In this document: positions 18,479 through 26,490 of the stretch, in pieces | Position numbering within the stretch: the first letter of the stretch is position 1 | How the letters are laid out: every line of letters starts with the position of its first letter | Assembly (NCBI RefSeq): GCF_900167945.1 | Contig: NZ_FUZA01000002.1 | Location: 744,001-808,000, forward strand | Origin: Dyadobacter psychrophilus | GTDB taxonomy: Bacteria > Bacteroidota > Bacteroidia > Cytophagales > Spirosomataceae | Length of the DNA: 64,000 nucleotides | Direction of reading: 5' to 3' | Made by a program: the position numbers and the translations under genes | The notes under the pieces: generated by a model | The model's database searches: none | Seen by the model: only the letters and a program-made list of their open reading frames with translations | Told to the model about the DNA's origin: nothing

Positions 18479-20827
18479 TTATTCAAATAATGGCATCCGG
18501 GCGAACTCCGGACGGTTAAGCTCTTCGAACAAAACCGCTGCGCCAATGTTTCCTTTATAAAGGCTGTGGTTTTTCATCTGACCGGAATAAATGTGTGGCA
18601 GCATTTGTTTAGCTATCCGTTTCGCCGCGGTCAGGTAAAAATCGTCTTTGGTAGCATTATAAACACTCAAAAGTGCATAACATTCGCCTGATCTGCCGCA
18701 ACACAAGCTGCCGTTCATGCCGGCAGTGGCGGCATTCAAAAAGTGGCCAACCGATTTTTTCGCGAGATCAAGGTAATGTTCATCGGATGTAAAATGGAAT
18801 AAGGATGTCCATAGAAACGTGTATCCTGCCGATCCGTGGCACCAGCCTGTCCATGAAGCCGGTTCGGTATTTGAGATTTCCCAGCGTAAGATTCCATCTT
18901 CTTCAATGCCAAGCTTGATCAGCTGCTCAACTCTTTCGAAGAAATTGACAGGTAAATTTTGTCCGGAAACCTTACACCATTTCAAAGTAGCATATAAAAT
19001 TCCCGCCCAGCCGTGTGCAATTCCCCGGTAATTGATCGGGTTTTTTTCGCTGATGGCTGCGTATGTATCGACCATCGACCAGATTTCTTCCATCACACCT
19101 TTCCCAAATGCGAGCAGATCATTCTTAACGAATTTGTCATACGAGGGCATACTTTCCAAGATAAGCGAACCGCCAATCAGCGCGGCCGATTTGCCCAGCG
19201 TAAGGTCCAGATTTTCACAGGGATGCGAGGCATGCATTAAAAAATTGCGGACAGCATTATAGTAACTGCCATAGTCCCCCGATGCCTGACTTACCAGTGC
19301 CTGCACCAGATCCACCCCGCTCGGCGTGTGATATATGGAGGAAAGTCCGACAATAGACGGAGTGAGGTCCATGTCTTTTGAATAGAAACCATTTTCAGGA
19401 TCGTGAATATAACTTGCTGCCCGGTCACTCCAGACATCTGCCAGGGCGAGTGTTTCGGCGCTTGAATTCACTAATGCCTTGCGTAAAAATAGGTAGGCAA
19501 TCCCCGCCGCGCCGAAATTAACCGAACTTTTCGGTGCCAATTGAAGTCCGGTTTTTAATAGATCTCCCGCAAAACCATAATCTTTCAGTATGGAATCCCG
19601 GAAGACCTGCACCGACATTTTCTTGTCTTCGGCAAATCGATCCGGGAAACTTTCCTGCACTTTCATCATGGCTAAATAGAAATCTTCAATGTTTTCATAA
19701 CGGTCTTCTTTTCGTTTGGCAAGTGCTTTAAAGATCGTTTTTTCAATATTATTGTCAGTAACGATATCCAGGTTTCTAAATGGAACGGGTGTTTCACTGA
19801 CAATTTGCGTGAACAGTGTTTTCTTGTCATATGAAAAATTGAGATACTGCTTGCCGGTAAAAATCTGGTAAAATAATGCACCCAAAGCATATTGCTCACC
19901 TTCAAACGTGGAAGGCGGGGTAGGTTTGGAGTCAAGAACTGATTGCGCATATTCAGGCTCGAAGAAAAATCCCAGCCCGCCACGCATGGGAATCTGATCC
20001 TTTGAAACCATTCTGGAAAGTCCGAAATCGATGATCTTCAATTCACCCGATTCGGACACGATAATGTTGGCTGGATGCACATCCGAGTGAATAATTCCCT
20101 GGCTATGCAAATGCGTGTAAGCATTGAGAACACGGCAGGAAATATTGAGCAGGGAAAGCACATTGGAATGATCCTGAAGATTATGATATTTCTCGGCTGC
20201 CTGCAAACAAGTTTCGCCATCGACCCACTCCATGATCAGATAATGATCTGTCCCGTTTTCACCGTGTTCTGTCAGAGACGGATTTACGGCATCGTCGAGT
20301 GCATTGAGTATATCAATTTCGTTGTAAAAATTCGCCAGCAACTGCGGTGTTTGCTTGCTCGTTTTCAGTAATTTGAGTGCGTATAACCGGCCATTTTTCT
20401 TGATTTTGTAAATTTCTGTATCGGCGACCCCTTCAAGTTTGGATACGATTTCAAAGTCCTTAAACTTGTCACCGTCTTTTAAGGATTGTTTGTTTTTACC
20501 AAATGTATCGTCGTAGGAGACCAAAAAACCCTCATTTCGGAGTCTTGCCAGAAACGTATATGAGCCTTCAAGGATCTGTTGCGCATCCAGGTTATTCAGC
20601 AGGGCATACGTGAGAACGCCTTCCGGCAGGGATTTGGGTTTACGAAATTCCTGCAAAAGCGACGCAGAGGAAGCATCGACGATTTTGCTTGTATTTCTGG
20701 CGTGTGTATAAGTAATGATGAAGTCGTCAGCTTCGTATTCGAATTTGGCAAGCGCCTGTTCAGGCAATTCCTTTACGGGCAGCACCTGAACATCTTCCGG
20801 CAGTATGTATAGTTGATTAGAAGCCAT
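18479..20827 (-). CDS. Protein kinase-LanC fusion, LanKC-like lanthionine synthetase lacking the lyase domain
   Basis: 782 residues from the ATG at 20827, which lies 22 bases after the upstream stop; an earlier in-frame start (20878) would overlap that gene. Residues 1-110 are a small domain that looks like a winged-helix or PqqD-type recognition element. Residues 120-390 are a Ser/Thr kinase: Lys152 (YALKLL), Glu170, HSDVHPANII with Asp249, and IIDFGLS with Asp267. Residues 425-782 are a LanC cyclase: GIAHGWAG (His605), SWTGWCHG (Cys663) and SLCCGRSGE (Cys709, Cys710). The last is a CCG motif in place of CHG, giving a likely three-Cys zinc site as in ProcM-type cyclases. Class III/IV synthetases also carry an N-terminal phospho-Ser/Thr lyase; I see none here, and the neighbour encodes a HopA1-like protein that could supply it. 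Confidence 0.85.
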   Translation of the reverse strand: MASNQLYILPEDVQVLPVKELPEQALAKFEYEADDFIITYTHARNTSKIVDASSASLLQEFRKPKSLPEGVLTYALLNNLDAQQILEGSYTFLARLRNEGFLVSYDDTFGKNKQSLKDGDKFKDFEIVSKLEGVADTEIYKIKKNGRLYALKLLKTSKQTPQLLANFYNEIDILNALDDAVNPSLTEHGENGTDHYLIMEWVDGETCLQAAEKYHNLQDHSNVLSLLNISCRVLNAYTHLHSQGIIHSDVHPANIIVSESGELKIIDFGLSRMVSKDQIPMRGGLGFFFEPEYAQSVLDSKPTPPSTFEGEQYALGALFYQIFTGKQYLNFSYDKKTLFTQIVSETPVPFRNLDIVTDNNIEKTIFKALAKRKEDRYENIEDFYLAMMKVQESFPDRFAEDKKMSVQVFRDSILKDYGFAGDLLKTGLQLAPKSSVNFGAAGIAYLFLRKALVNSSAETLALADVWSDRAASYIHDPENGFYSKDMDLTPSIVGLSSIYHTPSGVDLVQALVSQASGDYGSYYNAVRNFLMHASHPCENLDLTLGKSAALIGGSLILESMPSYDKFVKNDLLAFGKGVMEEIWSMVDTYAAISEKNPINYRGIAHGWAGILYATLKWCKVSGQNLPVNFFERVEQLIKLGIEEDGILRWEISNTEPASWTGWCHGSAGYTFLWTSLFHFTSDEHYLDLAKKSVGHFLNAATAGMNGSLCCGRSGECYALLSVYNATKDDFYLTAAKRIAKQMLPHIYSGQMKNHSLYKGNIGAAVLFEELNRPEFARMPLFE

Positions 20828-20849
20828 AAGTGTAAGATTTAAATTTTCT

Positions 20850-22007
20850 CTAAACAGCTGTCCAGGTAACCGGATCAACTCCTTCCAGTATCATTTTTTT
20901 CAAAACAAAATCAACACTTTGCTCCTGGCTCAACCTTTCTGTTTTGGACAGGGCGATGGATGCTGCCAACTTTTCGGTCACTATGGCGCGCCAGCTTCCT
21001 CCTTCCCAATTCTTCAAAATTTCGTCGGTAGCGCTGTCCATTCCCCATGATAACATTCCCGAATCATCGAGCGAAGCCGTGAAGGGAACACCCTGAGCCT
21101 TGTGTTCTTTTAAAACAGGAGCAAGTTGTTCGGCTGCATTCATTAAATGTTCATAATCAGTGAAGTAAGCCACAAATTTGTCGGGCCGGAGCAATCCTTC
21201 ACGATTCATGCCAATTTTAAAACTGAAAGCATCAGACCCTGTAAGAACGCGGACTGTTTTTTCAAATACATCCGGCAGATCTTCCAGAACAGGACTGATG
21301 TAAATTTTATAGGTTGCCTTCAACCTGGCATCGTGACGCTTCTTTTGCTTCCGGCTCCACGAAATCCAGCTGTATTTGGGATCTGGCTCATGCTTATTCC
21401 AATTTTCAAGCAGTTCGCGGTTCAACGGGTCATTATTGCCGATTCTCAAAAATTCTTCCACTTCTTTAAACGTTTGCAGGCCATTACCAGGCGTTAAAAG
21501 AAGAGGCACCGTGTTGTATGCGTAAAGTTTGTTTGCCAGCGAAGCAGTATCCACTTCATTCATTTGAAACGCATATTGAATAGCCCTCGACGACATTTTC
21601 AGCAGTGGGTGCTGGCGATCCTGATTTTGCTCCTGAAACTCATAAAGCAAATGCTGCGCGGCAAACCCCCCATAAAAACGCTGGTCGATCTGAATTTCGA
21701 AAATTCCTTCCAGTACCAGTTTGGCCATCGTAAGGTTGACTTCATCATCATATCCAGCTTTAAAATAATGTGGTAATTCACCCGGATTTTGCAAATAGTA
21801 GAACAGGAGCGCAACTTCTTTATAGGCCAGCTTCGCAGTGCCAACCGTTTCCGAATGCTTTCGCCGGAATACGCCAAAGAATTCAGGATCTTTGCTTAAA
21901 TCAGCAAGGGCATGAAGCTCTTGCTGATTTAAATTCCCCTGCTCAATCAATTCAAATGCCGGATTTGACCGAAAAGTTGAGTGCAAAAGAAATTTGACTT
22001 TGATCAT
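20850..22007 (-). CDS. HopA1-like protein, candidate phospho-Ser/Thr lyase
   Basis: 385 residues. The C-terminal part (about 228-345) resembles the HopA1 family (type III effector HopA1 fold): TYKIYISPVLEDLPDVFEKTV, FSFKIGMN with a conserved Lys, LLRPDKFVAYF and a final VPFTASLDD. In class V lanthipeptide and thioviridamide-like clusters HopA1-family proteins act with a kinase to dehydrate Ser/Thr, which is the role inferred here. Residues 1-220 are helical and match nothing I recognise. It lies 12 bases after the Cys-rich peptide gene and 22 bases before the kinase-LanC gene. No secretion signal is visible, so a virulence-effector role is unlikely. Confidence 0.7.
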   Translation of the reverse strand: MIKVKFLLHSTFRSNPAFELIEQGNLNQQELHALADLSKDPEFFGVFRRKHSETVGTAKLAYKEVALLFYYLQNPGELPHYFKAGYDDEVNLTMAKLVLEGIFEIQIDQRFYGGFAAQHLLYEFQEQNQDRQHPLLKMSSRAIQYAFQMNEVDTASLANKLYAYNTVPLLLTPGNGLQTFKEVEEFLRIGNNDPLNRELLENWNKHEPDPKYSWISWSRKQKKRHDARLKATYKIYISPVLEDLPDVFEKTVRVLTGSDAFSFKIGMNREGLLRPDKFVAYFTDYEHLMNAAEQLAPVLKEHKAQGVPFTASLDDSGMLSWGMDSATDEILKNWEGGSWRAIVTEKLAASIALSKTERLSQEQSVDFVLKKMILEGVDPVTWTAV

Positions 22008-22019
22008 CAGATTGTTGTT

Positions 22020-22451
22020 TTATCTGTTTCCCCGCTGCACACGAATTTCCTCAATGGCTTCATGCAATTTTTTTTCGAGCATATCGAGCTGATTCGGTGC
22101 TTCCTGGATCTTTACGTCGACATACTTTTGAAGTTCGGCCAGGTTATTCCGGAATTCGTTCAGCTCTGTTTCATCCAATTCGTCAACCCCCTGCTGGATG
22201 GGCGTTCCGGTTTTCCAGATCGTAAAGTCTGTGGGAATGAGCGAAGGCAGATGACTGCACGCAATGACACTGCAGCCGCCGCAGGTAAATGCAGGGCAAA
22301 CCGTAGGCCAGTGGCAAAAAGTATGGCCCGGACAGTTGAATACAGTAGGATTTTGACAAATAACGGATGGATTTGTGATCCGGCAGAGTATGATCTTATT
22401 TGGATCAAAATTTACTGTAACAGCAAGGTCCTTGAATTTGAAAGTTTTCAT
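22020..22451 (-). CDS. Cys-rich small protein, candidate lanthipeptide precursor
   Basis: 143 residues in three parts. Residues 1-22 form a short leader-like segment (KFKDLAVTVNFDPN). Residues 23-77 contain all eight cysteines (23, 32, 40, 46, 52, 57, 60, 65), most preceded by Ser or Thr one to four residues earlier (SVIC, TVFNC, TFC, TVC, TC, SVIAC), the spacing needed for lanthionine or methyllanthionine rings. Residues 85-143 are a charged, cysteine-free helical tail (ETELNEFRNNLAELQKYV, LDMLEKKLHEAIEEIR). First gene of the operon with the HopA1-like and kinase-LanC genes. A modified region followed by a long tail is unusual, since most cores are C-terminal. A simple zinc- or disulfide-binding protein is the alternative. 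Confidence 0.65.
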   Translation of the reverse strand: MKTFKFKDLAVTVNFDPNKIILCRITNPSVICQNPTVFNCPGHTFCHWPTVCPAFTCGGCSVIACSHLPSLIPTDFTIWKTGTPIQQGVDELDETELNEFRNNLAELQKYVDVKIQEAPNQLDMLEKKLHEAIEEIRVQRGNR

Positions 22452-22668
22452 GTTTCTTATTTTTATATATGGCTAAATGGTCATGCTCCTGACTTTTTGT
22501 CCGAAAAAATTCAGGAAAAACGGTATTTCAAATCTTTCTGGCTATCCCATGGCTCACCTCCTTTCATCGAAATTTGACCTTCGTTTTGCGACAAACAAGG
22601 CAGCATGAAGCATACCTCCACGATTTCTAATCTTCGCTCATTATTCAATTCGTTATTTTTTAACTTGA

Positions 22669-22676
22669 CAAAATTA
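22669..22676 (-). promoter_or_regulatory. Candidate -7 box of the lanthipeptide-like operon
   Basis: TAATTTTG on the minus strand matches TAnnTTTG. The nearest TTTG upstream is 27 bases away, longer than usual for a -33 element. A start here would give an untranslated leader of roughly 200 bases before the peptide gene. Confidence 0.35.
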
Positions 22677-22700
22677 TAATTGGAATGAACCGTTTTTAAG

Positions 22701-22738
22701 CGCCAAAATACCCGATTTGAAAATCAGGTATTTTGGCG
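22701..22738 (-). terminator. Strong stem-loop after the outer-membrane barrel gene
   Basis: A 12-bp perfect stem (CGCCAAAATACC / GGTATTTTGGCG), extended to 16 bp with one mismatch, with a six-base loop. It lies 59 bases beyond the stop of the barrel gene and separates it from the lanthipeptide-like operon. There is no T run after it, so it may protect or process RNA rather than act as a classical terminator. Confidence 0.5.
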
Positions 22739-22796
22739 TAAGCAGGTAAAAACACGTTTTGTGATATGGGTAGTTTGCAACCGGGAAAGCAGCCGG

Positions 22797-25589
22797 TCAA
22801 ATTCCAAACTTGCGGAGGTTATAAACAAAACTTACAAGGAAATATCTTTTCAGCACAATGCTCTGGACATCTTCAATATAAGTTTCGGTCGTGTTGCGGG
22901 CGAGACTGCGGTTTTGGTTCAAAATGTCAAAGACCTGCAACCGGATTTCGCCCTGTTTTCCCTTCAAAAACTGACGGGACAGAGCAGCATTCCAAAGCGT
23001 GAATTTTTGATTGAACCCTGCCGTGCGGCCCGTGTTACCGGTGTAGGTCAGGTCTGAGCTGAATACAAACCGAAACGGAAGCTGCCAGTGCAGATCCGCG
23101 GTCATATACTGTGACCAATATTGGGTATTCTGCTGAGGCAAAAGCGAATAACTTGCCCGCTGATAGCTGATGCGCGCGCCAAATCCGTAATCGATCGTAC
23201 CATCAAATGCAGACTGAATGCGGATCCCCTGACCAAGCAAGGTCGTTTTCGCCTGGTTTTTGAGGTTGTTGATCAGGCTTTGGCCAGCGGAAACATTGGC
23301 TTGCGTATTAAGTGTCAGGCCGAATTTCAACGCGCTGATATTTTTGCTCCATGATAAAAAACTATTCAGCGCCCAATAACCCTCTGTATTGATAGGTTTT
23401 GAAAAACGCGCACCATTGTCGCTGATCGTGGTTGCATTATTGATCCGGCTGTTGCTCTGGTTCAGATTTGCAAAAATGAAAAGACTTCTGTCGCCGCTGC
23501 TTTCCGAGCTGTTATAAGTTAGCGTTAAAGTGTTGAAATATTCAGGCCGCAGTGCCGGATTGCCGCTTTTTATATCAAGCGGATTCGTATTGTCGATAAC
23601 GGGCTGCAGCTGCGTCACACTCGCCGGAGCAATACGCGTGCGATATTGCAGCCGCGCACGCCGGTTGCCGGAGAATGTATAGCTAAACAATGCGTTGGGC
23701 AGCCAGTGCACAAACTGTTTGTCGATGCGCGAATCCTGCGACAGATTATCAGACAGCTGTTTAGAACGCTGTACATCAAAACCCAATGTATAATTAAACC
23801 TCAGCCGCTGCGTTTGCAATGTCGCACCTGCTTTGTGCGCGGTAAATGTTCCCGCAAAACGGTTCGTTAGCACTGAATCGGGAATGGAAAAGCTGTTGGT
23901 TTCTTCATTTTTATCAAAAACAAACCGTGACTGGCGGTTCTGACTATTCATCCAGGCATATCTAACTTCCAGTTTTTGGCGAAATGAAAGAGGCTCGGTA
24001 AAAGAAAAGCTCAGGTTGTTTTGTGCTGAAAAACTGTTCTGCCGGTTCTGTTGGTCAATGTTACTGATCACTTTTTCTAAACCCAAAGAATCGTAAAACA
24101 TGTTTCGGGACTGGTTGTAGCCTGTATTTCGTCCATCAGACAGAACCGTGTTCAGGTTTGCCGACATTGTGCGTCCCAACTTTCCGAATTTTCGCATCAG
24201 GATCAGATTGTTGTAGCCATTCAACCCGTTGCCGGCGGAGCGGTAGTGCGTTTCTCCCGCATTGAGGGAGTCGCCGTTTTTTGAATAGGAAAAATTACTC
24301 AGATCGCTGTTATAGCGTACATTCTGCCAGGAAATGTTTGGCGTCAGGCGAATGCTGGTCAGAGAATCCAGCTGAAACTCAAACCGTCCGTTAAAGCGCT
24401 GATTGAAAGCCTGGTTCCGGTTATAATTGGATTGATCTGTAAAGAAAGACTGTCCCGGAAGGATGTATTCACGCCGGCTTTTTTGATCGGTGGTCGTGAC
24501 GGCCTTATTGGCAAAATAGCTGGCTGATATTTCCGCACGTTTTCCATAGCGCACTTTTTCGCCCTCTGCGCGGTAATTGAACCCGCCAGCCGTCACCTTG
24601 GTAATACTGGTTGGCGTCTGTCCGTTTTCGTTTCCGAAGGAGCCAGGCTGGCCAATGAACATCGGGCCGCCCATTCCGCCGCCGGGCAAACTGCCGTCGC
24701 CTAGTGAAAAATTCTGTTGGTTCAAATTGTTAGCCTGGCCAACCAGCGATATCTGTCGGCCCGGCCCGCCGTTTCGGTTATTGAATCGGTTGAGGCTCAG
24801 TTTTCCCTGGTAACGCATTGCATTGGTCTCCGTATTGCGGCCAGCCCCGATCGAATTTTGACCAAAATAACCTTTCCCTTTATCTTTTTTGATCGTAATG
24901 TTGATCGTCCGCTCCCGGTTGCCATCATCCATGCCCGAAAATTGCGACTGGTCGGACGACTGATCATAGACCTGGACCTTATCCACAATGTCAGCGGGCA
25001 GATTACGGGTTGCCATTTTAGGATCATCTCCGAAAAACGGCTTTCCATCCACAAACACCCTGCGCACGGCCTGTCCATTGCTTTTGATTTCCCCGTCACG
25101 CGAGACTTCCACGCCGGGCAGTTTTTTAAGCAATTCTTCCAGCTGGGCATTCGGCTCGGTTTTAAATGCGTCTGCATTAAATTGAACTGTATCGCCCTTG
25201 AGTGCCACAGGCGGAGCCTCCTGTTTGATCACCACTTCCTGTAAATCGTTGCCCTGTTCGCTCATCCATAATGTATCGAGGCGGACTGCGCTGTTAAGGG
25301 ATAATGTGAAGAGCGCGGATTTGTTACGATAGCCTATAAACGTAACAAGCAAACGGTAACTTCCGGTTGAAACATTTTTAAAACGAAATTTGCCGTCCCC
25401 GTCCGTAATGCTTGCCATAACGTAGGCAGAGTCGCGTTGCATAACCAGCGATACCGACGCAGTACGCAAAGGTTTTTTACTGGTCGAATCGATGACGACG
25501 CCTGACACTTCCGCTCGGACAGTGGATTTCTGTCCGGCGGCGTTGAAGTGTGTCAGGATAATGATGGCTAATAGCAGGGTGAGTCTCAT
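22797..25589 (-). CDS. Outer membrane beta-barrel protein, TonB-receptor-like
   Basis: 930 residues: signal peptide (ends near HFNAAGQ), a carboxypeptidase-regulatory-like Ig domain (about 28-105; VSGVVIDSTSKKPLRTASVSL), a plug-like domain (about 120-235; LLKKLPGVEVSRDGEIKSNG, VDGKPFFGDDPKMATRNLPAD) and a long barrel of the OMP_b-brl_3 type with alternating aromatic strands. Such proteins may transport or anchor ligands; the substrate is unknown. A glycine/proline-rich stretch (LGDGSLPGGGMGGPMF) sits in an early barrel loop. It follows the GLPGLI-like gene after 4 bases, a recurrent pairing in Bacteroidota, and lies divergent to a two-component system that may regulate it. Confidence 0.9.
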   Translation of the reverse strand: MRLTLLLAIIILTHFNAAGQKSTVRAEVSGVVIDSTSKKPLRTASVSLVMQRDSAYVMASITDGDGKFRFKNVSTGSYRLLVTFIGYRNKSALFTLSLNSAVRLDTLWMSEQGNDLQEVVIKQEAPPVALKGDTVQFNADAFKTEPNAQLEELLKKLPGVEVSRDGEIKSNGQAVRRVFVDGKPFFGDDPKMATRNLPADIVDKVQVYDQSSDQSQFSGMDDGNRERTINITIKKDKGKGYFGQNSIGAGRNTETNAMRYQGKLSLNRFNNRNGGPGRQISLVGQANNLNQQNFSLGDGSLPGGGMGGPMFIGQPGSFGNENGQTPTSITKVTAGGFNYRAEGEKVRYGKRAEISASYFANKAVTTTDQKSRREYILPGQSFFTDQSNYNRNQAFNQRFNGRFEFQLDSLTSIRLTPNISWQNVRYNSDLSNFSYSKNGDSLNAGETHYRSAGNGLNGYNNLILMRKFGKLGRTMSANLNTVLSDGRNTGYNQSRNMFYDSLGLEKVISNIDQQNRQNSFSAQNNLSFSFTEPLSFRQKLEVRYAWMNSQNRQSRFVFDKNEETNSFSIPDSVLTNRFAGTFTAHKAGATLQTQRLRFNYTLGFDVQRSKQLSDNLSQDSRIDKQFVHWLPNALFSYTFSGNRRARLQYRTRIAPASVTQLQPVIDNTNPLDIKSGNPALRPEYFNTLTLTYNSSESSGDRSLFIFANLNQSNSRINNATTISDNGARFSKPINTEGYWALNSFLSWSKNISALKFGLTLNTQANVSAGQSLINNLKNQAKTTLLGQGIRIQSAFDGTIDYGFGARISYQRASYSLLPQQNTQYWSQYMTADLHWQLPFRFVFSSDLTYTGNTGRTAGFNQKFTLWNAALSRQFLKGKQGEIRLQVFDILNQNRSLARNTTETYIEDVQSIVLKRYFLVSFVYNLRKFGI

Positions 25590-25593
25590 AAAG

Positions 25594-26367
25594 TTATCTT
25601 CCGCCGTCTCCCGGCATCATTTTCTGCTGACGAAAATCGGCCAGCGCTTTTTCCCGCATCTCTGTTAGTTCTTCTTTGGAAATTTGCTGTGCGCCCGGCT
25701 GTGGCTCTACGTCTGTTGGATTCACCAACCTGGGCTGCACCTTTGTGGCCCTGAACTGCTCGCGCGTTCCTTCAATCAGCAGCACCACGCCTTTTTCCGG
25801 AGTGAGCTCCTGGACGGGTGAATAGGTTGCAGGCAGATCTTCGGTAAACCAGACTGCGTAAGGTTCATCCTTGAACTTCACAATCGCCTTTTTGCATTGG
25901 TAACCTGCTATTTTCTTTGTTTGATCGGACATTTGCCAGCCCGAAACAGCCTCTATCTGAGACTCACTTTTATACGTCTTTGCTTCCGGGCCTTTCATAG
26001 TCAGGAACGTAATCACTTTTCTTTCCGCCAGGTCTACACATTTATATTCATCGAATGGCCTGCCCAGGTTTGTTGTCTTCGGCGGCCCGCCATCCGGCAA
26101 AACCCGGGTAACAATCGTATTTTGATCATCCATAATCTCTCTGGCGAAATTTCCCGAAAAAAGGGTTTTTTGTCCAACAGTACGTGAATCGGGTAGGTCG
26201 GTAGGGAAGTTCGGGTCGCCGGGCTTGACGGGCTCGCCGTTAAAAACCATCCGCAGTTGGGAAGGGTCGATTTTGCGGACTATCTCATAATTGATCTGTC
26301 CTGAGAATTGTGCATAGGCCTGCCCGGCGGCCAGCCACATTGCGGCCAGCAAAATCTTGATTTTCAT
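25594..26367 (-). CDS. GLPGLI-like secreted protein
   Basis: 257 residues from the ATG before KIKILLAAMW; an upstream in-frame start at 26424 would place 19 polar residues ahead of the signal peptide and is less likely. The signal peptide ends near AYAQ. The body has the GLPGLI-family pattern (GQINYEIVRKIDP near the start; GYQCKKAIVKF then AVWFTEDLPATYSPVQ), but the name-giving GLPG-L-I segment is itself not conserved. The C-terminal tail is Gln/Lys-rich. Function unknown; it is coupled with the downstream barrel gene and is probably periplasmic or surface-exposed. Confidence 0.7.
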   Translation of the reverse strand: MKIKILLAAMWLAAGQAYAQFSGQINYEIVRKIDPSQLRMVFNGEPVKPGDPNFPTDLPDSRTVGQKTLFSGNFAREIMDDQNTIVTRVLPDGGPPKTTNLGRPFDEYKCVDLAERKVITFLTMKGPEAKTYKSESQIEAVSGWQMSDQTKKIAGYQCKKAIVKFKDEPYAVWFTEDLPATYSPVQELTPEKGVVLLIEGTREQFRATKVQPRLVNPTDVEPQPGAQQISKEELTEMREKALADFRQQKMMPGDGGR

Positions 26368-26478
26368 AGCATTTGCTTGTTTAGTTTTGACGTTCCAAAG
26401 GTGGCAGGAAGCAATGTTAAGCACTGGTATTTAGTGTTAAATAGTGTTACAGCCGTATCAAAGCTGTTCGCGGCATTG

Positions 26479-26486
26479 TAGCTTTG
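26479..26486 (+). promoter_or_regulatory. Candidate -7 box directly before the sensor kinase gene
   Basis: TAGCTTTG matches TAnnTTTG and ends only four bases before the ATG at 26491. If used, the mRNA would be leaderless or nearly so, or translation would start at a downstream ATG such as codon 13. Confidence 0.3.
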
Positions 26487-26490
26487 TACT

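Larger units (their letters stand above)
22452..22796. other. 345-base intergenic region upstream of the candidate lanthipeptide operon
   Basis: It holds no convincing gene on either strand. Three things are visible: an AT-rich leader directly before the peptide gene (ATATATAAAAATAAGAAAC before the ATG, no strong ribosome site), a candidate -7 box at 22669-22676, and a long inverted repeat at 22701-22738 that lies after the outer-membrane barrel gene. Confidence 0.6.

Noticed and set aside
20850..22007. HopA1-like protein as a type III secretion effector
   Set aside because: No secretion system genes are present and it is tightly coupled to a LanC-type enzyme gene, so a biosynthetic role fits better.
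21981..22577. 198-codon open frame on the plus strand opposite the Cys-rich peptide gene
   Set aside because: It lies antisense to the peptide gene and HopA1-like start, has irregular composition, and the minus-strand genes are better supported by motifs and spacing.
22701..22738. Mobile-element end or attachment site
   Set aside because: The inverted repeat is short, single, and placed just after a stop codon; no target duplication or transposase is nearby, so a transcript-end hairpin is simpler.
22452..22796. A second precursor peptide gene upstream of the Cys-rich gene
   Set aside because: I looked on both strands for short Cys/Ser/Thr-rich frames and found none with a convincing start and composition.
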